Shown one piece after another: positions 1-5,044 of a DNA stretch of 6,039 nucleotides; positions within the stretch are counted from its first letter, which is position 1, and every line of letters starts with the position of its first letter. The notes under the pieces were generated by a model that worked only from the letters and a program-made list of their open reading frames with translations, was not told where the DNA came from and ran no database searches. The stretch is from positions 1 to 6,039 of the forward strand of contig JAIXVO010000522.1 in NCBI GenBank assembly GCA_027482985.1. Direction: 5' to 3'. The DNA comes from Cyanobacteriota bacterium (GTDB taxonomy: Bacteria; Cyanobacteriota; Cyanobacteriia; Leptolyngbyales; Leptolyngbyaceae). Both the position numbers and the translations under genes were made by a program.

Positions 1-207
1 ACAAAATCGACAGCCACAAAATCCACAGCCACAAAATCAACTAGCAAGAAAAAAGCGGCTAGCGAAACCACTGATGCGGCTGAACCGACCGAAGAAGCAA
101 CCGAGAAACCTGCCAAGAAAACCACGACCAAACGCGCCGCAACCACCAAAACTGCGGCGAAAAAGTCCACCAGCAAGCGGACAAGTACGACTAAAGCTGC
201 ATCTTAA
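1..207 (+). CDS. C-terminal Lys/Thr/Ala-rich tail of a larger protein (possibly DNA topoisomerase I), 5' partial
   Basis: An open frame enters from the left edge (first codon at base 1) and ends with TAA at 205-207, giving 68 residues. By my count they hold 20 Thr, 15 Lys, 14 Ala, 9 Ser and 2 Arg, with a short acidic interruption around residues 22-35. The first 45 bases are three imperfect copies of a 15-base unit encoding TKSTA. Such low-complexity cationic tails, like those of histone H1, generally bind nucleic acid. Cyanobacterial TopA proteins commonly end in a Lys/Ala/Thr-rich tail, which is why topoisomerase I is proposed, but no catalytic or zinc-binding part is visible. Other DNA- or RNA-binding proteins with basic tails remain possible. 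The next gene starts 15 bases downstream on the same strand, so the two are probably co-transcribed. That the frame is coding is likely; the identity is a guess. Confidence 0.6.
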   Translation, partial: TKSTATKSTATKSTSKKKAASETTDAAEPTEEATEKPAKKTTTKRAATTKTAAKKSTSKRTSTTKAAS

Positions 208-222
208 AGTAGAGAGAATTTG

Positions 223-684
223 ATGGCTAAAGTGAATGGTGCCAAAACAAATCCCACCCCGGCGAAACCCGTGGCGGCGGAACCCAAGTTAGTGGAAGAG
301 GACGCGATCGCGGAGGAGGAAGCGGCGATCGCTGAGGCGGAAGAGGAAGCGGCGATCGCTGAGCCTGAACCCGCTCCTGCTGCCACGGCGGATTTACCGC
401 AGGGACAAGAGATTGACGACTGTCTCAATGCGCTTAAAACCTTGCTCAGTACGGTCGAAAAGCTGCAAAAAGTGCGCCTGGAAGTAGGCGACATCAAGCC
501 CCTCCTGGTCAGAATGTTGGACGGAGAAGTCCTCTCTGGAGACGAGTTAGAACAGCTCAAAGCCGGAGTCGGTGGCTTGTTCAAATTGGTTCGCGCCTAC
601 AGCGATCACCAAACGGCTTTGAATCAGGCTCAACCAGCCAGAAGCTTACTCGACCAGGTGTTGAAGCCTGTGGGGAAGGCGTAG
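223..684 (+). CDS. Small hypothetical protein with HIP1-encoded acidic Glu/Ala-rich N-terminus
   Basis: This gene encodes 153 residues from ATG at 223. A TTG directly before it (220) is less likely, and AGAGAG at 211-216 is a plausible ribosome binding site for the ATG. I do not recognise the family. Residues 1-19 are Ala/Pro/Lys-rich. Residues 20-50 are a strongly acidic Glu/Ala stretch with repeated AIAE units, each coded by an in-frame GCGATCGC site. Residues 63-148 look mostly helical, with leucine-rich heptads (for example LNALKTLLSTVEKLQKVRLE) and probably forming the conserved folded part. There is one Cys (67), and no signal peptide or membrane segment, so it is probably cytoplasmic. 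It begins 15 bases after the upstream stop, which suggests an operon with the basic-tailed protein. Binding of its acidic stretch to that tail is possible but is only inference. Confidence 0.75.
   Translation: MAKVNGAKTNPTPAKPVAAEPKLVEEDAIAEEEAAIAEAEEEAAIAEPEPAPAATADLPQGQEIDDCLNALKTLLSTVEKLQKVRLEVGDIKPLLVRMLDGEVLSGDELEQLKAGVGGLFKLVRAYSDHQTALNQAQPARSLLDQVLKPVGKA
304..359 (+). repeat. Three in-frame HIP1 octamers inside a coding repeat
   Basis: GCGATCGC occurs at 304-311, 325-332 and 352-359, spaced 21 and 27 bases apart. All three sit in the same codon phase, and each encodes Ala-Ile-Ala followed by Glu-rich spacer codons. HIP1 is the well-known highly iterated palindrome of many cyanobacterial genomes. 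Here it has been duplicated together with GAG/GAA/GCG codons, lengthening the acidic region of the host protein. Confidence 0.85.
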
Positions 685-688
685 GAAA

Positions 689-719
689 GGGGTTGGGGAT
701 TAGGGGTTGGGGGTTGGGG
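689..719 (+). repeat. G-quadruplex-type tract after the stop codon
   Basis: Five runs of four or five G lie at 689-692, 695-698, 703-706, 709-713 and 716-719, separated by loops of 2, 4, 2 and 2 bases. This satisfies the usual pattern for an intramolecular four-layer G-quadruplex in DNA or in the plus-strand transcript. It begins 5 bases after the TAG of the upstream gene. It may act in 3'-end formation or be a member of the G/T-rich repeats scattered in cyanobacterial spacers. The pattern is seen directly; any function is inferred. Confidence 0.7.
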
Positions 720-772
720 TAGAGGCAATGGCTCTTTTGAGGATTGTCTGCCTCTTCGCTTTCGGTTCCCGG

Positions 773-797
773 AGAGACGTGCCAGCGGCGCGTCTCT
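773..797. repeat. Hairpin repeat, 11-bp stem with 3-base loop
   Basis: AGAGACGTGCC (773-783) pairs with GGCGCGTCTCT (787-797) around an AGC loop, with one T-G wobble. The core resembles the AGAGACG...CGTCTCT palindromes that recur in the spacers of filamentous cyanobacteria. On the plus strand it is followed by a T-rich stretch (804-810), so it could serve as a terminator for the 223-684 gene. It lies between converging genes and could act in both directions. Confidence 0.6.
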
Positions 798-810
798 ACA
801 AGTTTGTTTT

Positions 811-852
811 CTCCTGACTCCTGACTCCTGACTTCTGACTCCTGACTCCTAA
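811..852. repeat. Heptanucleotide tandem repeat, six copies of CTCCTGA (STRR type)
   Basis: Six consecutive 7-base units read CTCCTGA, with one variant in copy 4 (CTTCTGA) and one in copy 6 (CTCCTAA). This is a short tandemly repeated repetitive sequence of the heptamer class typical of filamentous cyanobacteria. A pyrimidine-rich tail follows to about 892, including eight C in a row at 856-863. No open frame of interest crosses it. Copy number is likely to vary between strains through slippage. Confidence 0.85.
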
Positions 853-891
853 CTTCCCCCCCCTCCCTGCCATTCCTCCTCCTCCCTCCTC

Positions 892-1842
892 CTATACTTT
901 CTGAATCACCTTCCGCCCCATTAACCCTTGGGGGCGAACGAGGAGTGTGAGGAACAGAATGCCGAAGGAAATGGCATCTTTGAAGGCGGAATATTCACCC
1001 GGTACGAAGGCTTCGACAATGCCGATCGCCAGTCCGCCAATCACCGCGCCGGGAATACTGCCCAACCCACCCAGGACGATCACGGCTAACCCTTTTAGCC
1101 CAAAGCTGATGCCGAAGTAAGGCCCAGCGATGCTGACACTGGAGCCGACGAGGGTGCCCGCAATGCCGGCCAGAAAACTGCTGACGAAGAAGGTGAGGAC
1201 GATGAAGCGATCAGGATCGATGCCGAGCAGACTGGACGTGATGGCATCTTCCGCGACGGCTCGCATGGCTTTACCGTACTTGGTGCCGTTAATCAGGTAA
1301 GTCAAAATCACCACGATCGCCATTGACACGCCAAAAATCACCATCTGGACGGTGCGAATGGGGATGGGGTTGGCGGCGGTACCGAGGTTGATGGCGGCGG
1401 GTAGGTTGCCATATGCGCCTGCCGGGAAGGTGTAGTTCTCGGCTCCCACTAAGTACTGAATTAAATTGACGATGACAAACGCCACCCCCAAGCTGGAAAC
1501 GACCGTCAGTAAAGGATCGGCTCCCTGTCGTCGCAAGGGTCCAAAAGCTAACCGCTCGATCGCCACGCCCACCAATCCCGACAACACCCCACTCACCAGC
1601 ATCGCCAACCAGAAAGGCAGCGCGATCGGCAGTTGTGCATTGGCCAGGATGCCGTTAAACCCCGTACTGCCGCCCATCAGGAAATAGGTGAAATACGCCC
1701 CCAGCGTAAAAATTGCGGCATGGGCAAAGTTAATAATCCCCAGAATCGAGAAAATCAGGGTATAGCCCAACGCAAAAATCGCGTAAACGCTGCCAATCGA
1801 CAGCCCATTCAAAATATTTTGCAGAACTTGAGTCAGGAACAT
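892..1842 (-). CDS. livH: Branched-chain/neutral amino-acid ABC transporter permease, LivH (NatD) type
   Basis: This 316-residue integral membrane protein is one of two permease subunits of a high-affinity branched-chain or neutral amino-acid importer in the cytoplasmic membrane. Residues 9-55 carry the family start (LNGLSIGSVYAIFALGYTLI, then FSILGIINFAHAAIFTLGAY). Residues 188-208 contain the TKYGKAMRAVAED...LLGI segment. Residues 248-270 include VLGGLGSIPGAVIGG, the region expected to contact the ATPase. The C-terminus has LVRPQGLMG (301-309). Several hydrophobic helices are evident. It is shorter than UrtB of the urea transporter and lacks that protein's N-terminal extension, so an amino-acid role is favoured; NatD is the cyanobacterial name. 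No livM, livG, livF or binding-protein gene is adjacent, which is usual in cyanobacteria, where nat genes are scattered. ATG at 1842 is preceded by AAGGGG about 14 bases away, a weak ribosome site. Confidence 0.93.
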   Translation of the reverse strand: MFLTQVLQNILNGLSIGSVYAIFALGYTLIFSILGIINFAHAAIFTLGAYFTYFLMGGSTGFNGILANAQLPIALPFWLAMLVSGVLSGLVGVAIERLAFGPLRRQGADPLLTVVSSLGVAFVIVNLIQYLVGAENYTFPAGAYGNLPAAINLGTAANPIPIRTVQMVIFGVSMAIVVILTYLINGTKYGKAMRAVAEDAITSSLLGIDPDRFIVLTFFVSSFLAGIAGTLVGSSVSIAGPYFGISFGLKGLAVIVLGGLGSIPGAVIGGLAIGIVEAFVPGEYSAFKDAISFGILFLTLLVRPQGLMGRKVIQKV

Positions 1843-1968
1843 GCTGTGCGATCGCGCCCCTTAAACCTTCTGCCTGATTAAACCACGACATGCACCCTGA
1901 ACTGAGCTTGCGGATAACCAGTGTCACAGACGTAACGCATCCGAGTAGAATAAGAAAGTCACTTTTTT
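1843..1968. promoter_or_regulatory. Divergent promoter region between livH and tRNA-Ser
   Basis: This 126-base spacer must hold the promoters of livH (leftward) and of the tRNA (rightward). For the tRNA, TAGAAT at 1946-1951 is a reasonable -10 element ending 17 bases before the mature 5' end. No convincing -35 box is seen at the normal distance. For livH, TTTAAT on the minus strand at about 1875-1880 is a weak -10 candidate. A HIP1 octamer lies at 1848-1855. I found no clear GTA-N8-TAC (NtcA) site. Confidence 0.35.
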
Positions 1969-2053
1969 GGAGAGGTGGCAGAGCGGTTGAATGCGCTTGA
2001 CTCGAAATCAAGTTTGGGGCAACTCAACGGGGGTTCGAATCCCCCCCTCTCCG
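1969..2053 (+). tRNA. tRNA-Ser (anticodon CGA)
   Basis: An 85-base class II tRNA that decodes UCG. The acceptor stem is GGAGAGG (1969-1975) with CCTCTCC (2046-2052) and discriminator G at 2053. The anticodon stem is CTTGA/TCAAG (1996-2000 and 2008-2012), with loop CTCGAAA and anticodon CGA at 2003-2005. A long variable arm (2013-2028) can form TTGGG/CTCAA, as expected for serine tRNAs. The T arm is GGGGG, loop TTCGAAT, CCCCC (2029-2045). The 3' CCA is not encoded and must be added after transcription. Six T precede the gene directly (1963-1968). Confidence 0.97.
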
Positions 2054-2067
2054 TTGTTATAGCTTTG

Positions 2068-2126
2068 GTCAGAACACTGAGGACAAGTCGGATCGGCAAG
2101 AGCCAATGCTGGGTCAGTGTTCTGAC
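2068..2126. repeat. Perfect 13-bp inverted repeat, 33-base loop
   Basis: GTCAGAACACTGA (2068-2080) is exactly complementary to TCAGTGTTCTGAC (2114-2126). It starts 15 bases after the tRNA. No T-run follows, so it is not a classical intrinsic terminator. It could be a processing or termination structure of the tRNA transcript, or the first domain of a small RNA. The loop is long and G-rich, with no clear internal helix. Confidence 0.65.
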
Positions 2127-2128
2127 TC

Positions 2129-2157
2129 GCCTCTGCCACGTTACACATGGCAGAGGC
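2129..2157. terminator. 10-bp stem-loop, possible terminator
   Basis: GCCTCTGCCA (2129-2138) pairs perfectly with TGGCAGAGGC (2148-2157) around a 9-base loop. Only two bases separate it from the preceding inverted repeat, so the two helices could stack in an RNA. No U-tract follows on either strand. Cyanobacterial terminators often lack one, so termination of the tRNA transcript is plausible but unproven. Confidence 0.45.
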
Positions 2158-2237
2158 TATCACATGATCAACATCTCAATTCTGAGTGAGGTTAAAGCGA
2201 TCGCGGCGTTTGGGTAACGGCTCGGTTCATCGTGGCG

Positions 2238-2279
2238 ATGCCCTTGACCCTGATGACTGTGGATCAGGGTCAAGGGCAT
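2238..2279. terminator. Perfect 17-bp stem-loop, possible bidirectional terminator
   Basis: ATGCCCTTGACCCTGAT (2238-2254) is exactly complementary to ATCAGGGTCAAGGGCAT (2263-2279), with an 8-base loop. It is the strongest hairpin in the window and lies about 85 bases beyond the stop of the leftward pseudopilin operon and downstream of the rightward tRNA, where a shared terminator would be expected. No flanking T-run is present. A protein-binding palindrome or small-RNA element is the alternative. Confidence 0.55.
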
Positions 2280-2363
2280 TGAGTGAATTGGGCGACCGAA
2301 GACGTTACCACCAAGGGAGTGGCGATCGCGAAGTGCTCTGAATCGTGGGTCTGAAAGACTGCC

Positions 2364-2990
2364 TTAAATCTCGCAACGAGTGCCCTGATCAGTATCAGTA
2401 GCACCTAAAATCGTTCGGACAATGACGCAGCGATTGGTTTGAGCAGTAGTATTCCGCTGCCGAACTTTGAAGACAAAAACGCGGGAAGTGGCAGATTCCG
2501 GGGTTCGTGAAATGCTGGGGTCATTGCCAATGGCATTCGTCGTCAGGCGATCGACAAAACCATTGCCGTTAAACACCAATTGCCCATCGGCAGGAGTCGT
2601 AGAGAATTCTAACGCACCATCTTTCACTTCGTTGTTGCCCAATGTCGTCCAGGCATTGATTGTGGTTAGATCGACAATGGGATTCAAAACATTGCCGTTA
2701 AAGTCCCGCTGTAAGGGCACGATCGCCGCTCTCGGCACCGTGGCATTGGGATCAAACACAATCAGCCGGGGAGTATGCGTCCGCCGGGCATCATTTTGCG
2801 CCTGCCGAATCAGTTGCACCGCCTGTTCATTCACGACATTCACGCGCTGCCGATTCATCAGGGCATTCCAACCCGGTGCCGCGATCGCGGCCAACACAGC
2901 GATGATTAACACCACCACCAGCACTTCCAGTAACGTGAAACCTGCCAGGAAGCGTTGACTGCGCCGTAATTTCTTGATCAAACCGTTCAT
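2364..2990 (-). CDS. hpsD: GspH/FimT-type pseudopilin, HpsD-position
   Basis: This 208-residue type IV pilin-like protein has a 17-residue basic leader (five Lys/Arg plus Asn/Gln) ending in Gly17. Phe18 follows, with TLLE placing Glu22 at mature position +5, the site cut and methylated by prepilin peptidase PilD. Residues 18-40 form the hydrophobic pilin helix. Residues 41-75 continue an amphipathic helix (VNVVNEQAVQLIRQAQNDARR) as in GspH/FimT minor pilins. The rest is a beta-rich globular domain with Cys188 and Cys206, which may form a C-terminal disulphide loop. It is last in the leftward cluster, 20 bases after hpsC. ATG at 2990 has GGAG eight bases upstream. The pseudopilin class is certain. 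The hpsD name rests on gene order in the hps locus and is less sure. Confidence 0.88.
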   Translation of the reverse strand: MNGLIKKLRRSQRFLAGFTLLEVLVVVLIIAVLAAIAAPGWNALMNRQRVNVVNEQAVQLIRQAQNDARRTHTPRLIVFDPNATVPRAAIVPLQRDFNGNVLNPIVDLTTINAWTTLGNNEVKDGALEFSTTPADGQLVFNGNGFVDRLTTNAIGNDPSISRTPESATSRVFVFKVRQRNTTAQTNRCVIVRTILGATDTDQGTRCEI

Positions 2991-3010
2991 CGTCTCTACT
3001 CCCCAGGGAT

Positions 3011-4126
3011 TTAAGATCCACTTACTTTCTTGATAATGCCGCGCACTAAAACTCTCGTTTGCAGCGGACTTAAACGGCTCTGCTTCTGATTGTCGAGTTG
3101 CCGGACAAAACCTGGCTTACCAGAGACGTTCCCCACCAGGGTCAGCAGCACATCTTGATTAGCACCATTACCAACGGCATTGCCGATCCCACCATTGCGT
3201 ACACAGGCATAAAACCCACGGGGCGTATTATTATCCCCAGTGGGACTGAGGGCATTGCGAATATCGTTAGGATCTTTGGGCGTTGCCGGATTGCCACCAG
3301 GGAAAGGCGCGAACTCCTCACAGTTGGGATCCAGTTTGGTGCCAGTCTCGTTGATCGAGCCTTTATCATCGACAAAATCAACCAGGGTAAAGGCCGGATT
3401 ATTGGGCCGAGCCGTTTGACGGTTGCCAAAGCCCGTCGTCCCAACTTTGCCGTAGGGCCACTGCTGGAAACTGTAACTAGGTTCATTCAACGGGTCGACA
3501 AATCCGGCAATCAGATCATTTTGATTCGCAGGATTCTCTGGAAATTGGCTCAATTCATAGCGAATGAGCCGCGCATTGCCTTTCCAAATTTGTTCATTTG
3601 AATCCCAGGGGTCTAGCGCGTAAACGACGAGCGAGTAGCCAGTCGCCGCGACACAAGGAACTCCTGGCAGAGTTTCCAACTGATTCACATTGGTACTACA
3701 AATATTGCGAATTTCTTGCGGTAGGGGCTTCGTTCGCCAAAAGGCCAAGACTGGAACTCTGCCGTTATCCGACATAAAAGTGGGAATATGATTGACCACA
3801 CCAGGACATCTAGTCCCAACATCATCTTGAGTAGCAGGGGCAGCTGTTCCTTGCAAACACTGTCCGTTATAGACAAACACCGCTTCCCGTAAATCCTGGG
3901 TGATGTAATCCATCGCTGTTTGCATATCCTGCTGCACCTGGCTACGCGCGGCATCATCCTGATTGGATTGAGTTAATTGAACAACCAGTGATAGCAGCAA
4001 TAGGGTAATGATCCCGCCAATGATGATGGACACGAGCAGTTCTAGCAGGGTAAACCCTTTTGCTCGACCACGCTTCAGGGCGAACCAGAGAGATTTCAAA
4101 GGTGGATGGGAAAATCGCTTAGCCAT
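3011..4126 (-). CDS. hpsC: PilW-like pseudopilin, HpsC-like
   Basis: This encodes a 371-residue pilin-like protein. The leader is 24 residues, basic (four Lys, three Arg), and ends in Gly24; FTLLE follows with Glu29 at +5. Residues 25-51 are the hydrophobic helix. The next part (SQVQQDMQTAMDYITQDLRE, 62-81) is the usual PilW-like amphipathic helix before a long, mostly beta globular domain with Cys residues at 90 and 107 and others further on. In N. punctiforme hpsB, hpsC and hpsD encode pseudopilins required for hormogonium polysaccharide and motility, and this size and helix fit HpsC. The frame is open further upstream to an ATG at 4255. That start would run 89 bases into the 3' end of hpsB and give an atypical 67-residue leader, so ATG at 4126 is chosen. 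It lies 40 bases after the hpsB stop. Confidence 0.88.
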   Translation of the reverse strand: MAKRFSHPPLKSLWFALKRGRAKGFTLLELLVSIIIGGIITLLLLSLVVQLTQSNQDDAARSQVQQDMQTAMDYITQDLREAVFVYNGQCLQGTAAPATQDDVGTRCPGVVNHIPTFMSDNGRVPVLAFWRTKPLPQEIRNICSTNVNQLETLPGVPCVAATGYSLVVYALDPWDSNEQIWKGNARLIRYELSQFPENPANQNDLIAGFVDPLNEPSYSFQQWPYGKVGTTGFGNRQTARPNNPAFTLVDFVDDKGSINETGTKLDPNCEEFAPFPGGNPATPKDPNDIRNALSPTGDNNTPRGFYACVRNGGIGNAVGNGANQDVLLTLVGNVSGKPGFVRQLDNQKQSRLSPLQTRVLVRGIIKKVSGS

Positions 4127-4166
4127 AGCTTCAGAAGCGGGTAGAGGAATAAGGGAATTAGCTAAA

Positions 4167-4955
4167 TCAAGGTGTGGGGGACGGGGACGGTTGTAGTTGC
4201 GGCGTGTCGAAGGCGACACACTCCCGAACTTTGGCACTCCCTGTGGTCGAGGCACTGGAGTAAAGCACCTGCAAGGGGCGACGCAGATTGCCGCCCTGAT
4301 CTTTACGCCCTGCTGTCACGCCTAATGTCGTCCGTTCTTTTTCCAGCGTCGGGAGTGTTCCTTCATTTGGATTGTAGGCATACACTCTGACCCCCAACCC
4401 AAAGCTGGACGGCGTTGCCGGGGGGGTGGCATCGCCCACGAAACAGCCCTGGGTGCGAAAGACTTGCATCGCAAATTCGGGCTGACAGTCGCCATTCACA
4501 TCCACAGGTACCAGGGTGGTGGCATTAGCCAGTGGCGTTGTCGGGTATTTATTCGCACAATTGCCGGGAGAGAGAATGGTGCCTGTGGCAACCGTCGTCC
4601 CTACGGGTGTACCTTCAATGCCGCTCGCGACACCAATGGGGGGTAAATCGGCTAGTTGGAAGTTGCCCCGCTCCACAATGCCGCGAATCCGGTCAACCTC
4701 AGACTGGGCAATCTGGTTGGCTTGCTCGGCTCGTCGGGCCTGGACACGACTGGCAGTGGCGAGAAAGATGGGTGGGGTGATGGTTACCACCGTAATGGCA
4801 ACGACCACGATCGCGACCAGACACTCAATCAAGGTTAGTCCTTGCTCGGAGATCGGTGCAGCATTAAGGGGAGCCGCTTGACGTGACCTTGCCAGCAACC
4901 AGCAGGTCAGCAGCCGGGAAGATGGATGGAATGACGATGAGCGATGGGCTGGCAT
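4167..4955 (-). CDS. hpsB: Pseudopilin, HpsB-like
   Basis: A 262-residue pilin-like protein. The prepilin site is SEQG followed by LTLIE (Gly39, mature Leu40, Glu44 at +5), with Cys45 at +6. Residues 40-66 form the hydrophobic helix, including a Pro-Pro pair (61-62). A charged helix follows (RVQARRAEQANQIAQSEVDR, 70-89). This helix with TPP and RRAEQ is what I associate with HpsB. The C-terminus ends in a Ser/Pro/Thr tail (PSPSPTP). The 39-residue leader from ATG at 4955 is longer than usual and includes a hydrophobic patch (LLTCWLLA), and no good ribosome site precedes it, so a downstream TTG or CTG start near residues 17-21 is possible. It lies 89 bases after hpsA and 40 bases before hpsC, all on the same strand. 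Confidence 0.87.
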   Translation of the reverse strand: MPAHRSSSFHPSSRLLTCWLLARSRQAAPLNAAPISEQGLTLIECLVAIVVVAITVVTITPPIFLATASRVQARRAEQANQIAQSEVDRIRGIVERGNFQLADLPPIGVASGIEGTPVGTTVATGTILSPGNCANKYPTTPLANATTLVPVDVNGDCQPEFAMQVFRTQGCFVGDATPPATPSSFGLGVRVYAYNPNEGTLPTLEKERTTLGVTAGRKDQGGNLRRPLQVLYSSASTTGSAKVRECVAFDTPQLQPSPSPTP

Positions 4956-5005
4956 GGCATTTGGCGGTAAAGGGTAGGTGGACGCGATCGCAAGACATCA
5001 ATAAC

Positions 5006-5039
5006 GCGATTAAGTGGCAACGGGATGCCACTTAACCGC
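5006..5039 (-). terminator. Stem-loop between hpsA and hpsB (attenuator or partial terminator)
   Basis: TTAAGTGGCA (5010-5019) pairs perfectly with TGCCACTTAA (5026-5035) around a 6-base loop. Past one A-C mismatch, three more pairs (5006-5008 with 5037-5039) extend the stem. On the transcribed strand it starts five bases after the hpsA stop, and a modestly T-rich sequence (GTTATTGATGTCTT) follows. It may lower transcription into the pseudopilin genes or protect the 3' end of a processed hpsA message. A palindrome CGCTAGCG (5037-5044) abuts it. Confidence 0.55.
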
Positions 5040-5044
5040 TAGCG

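Larger units (their letters stand above)
2054..2363. other. Gene-free convergent spacer with three stem-loops
   Basis: This 310-base stretch lies between the 3' end of the tRNA and the stop of the leftward pseudopilin gene. I see no credible coding frame; the open frame that covers its left part runs through the tRNA. It holds the three stem-loops listed separately, HIP1 octamers at 2197-2204 and 2322-2329, and a 7-bp pair (GGTAACG 2213-2219 with CGTTACC 2303-2309) that encloses the third stem-loop. It may contain terminators for both sides or a small RNA. Confidence 0.6.

Noticed and set aside
204..584. Minus-strand open frame rich in Ser/Ala opposite the small acidic-protein gene
   Set aside because: It is the antisense shadow of the Glu/Ala repeats, and the plus-strand gene has a ribosome site and operon context.
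811..852. Possible CRISPR array
   Set aside because: The units are seven bases with no spacers, so this is a short tandem repeat.
1730..2011. Minus-strand open frame overlapping livH and the tRNA
   Set aside because: It overlaps the well-supported start of livH in another frame and the antisense of the tRNA.
1975..2217. Plus-strand open frame of 80 codons
   Set aside because: It runs through the tRNA-Ser and two of the stem-loops, and its sequence looks random.
2467..2958. Plus-strand open frame of 163 codons opposite the third pseudopilin
   Set aside because: It is a shadow of a gene with a clear prepilin signal and ribosome site, and has no recognisable features.
4127..4255. Upstream extension of the HpsC-like gene to an earlier ATG
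   Set aside because: It would overlap the end of the HpsB-like gene by 89 bases and give a 67-residue leader; the ATG at 4126 gives a normal basic leader.
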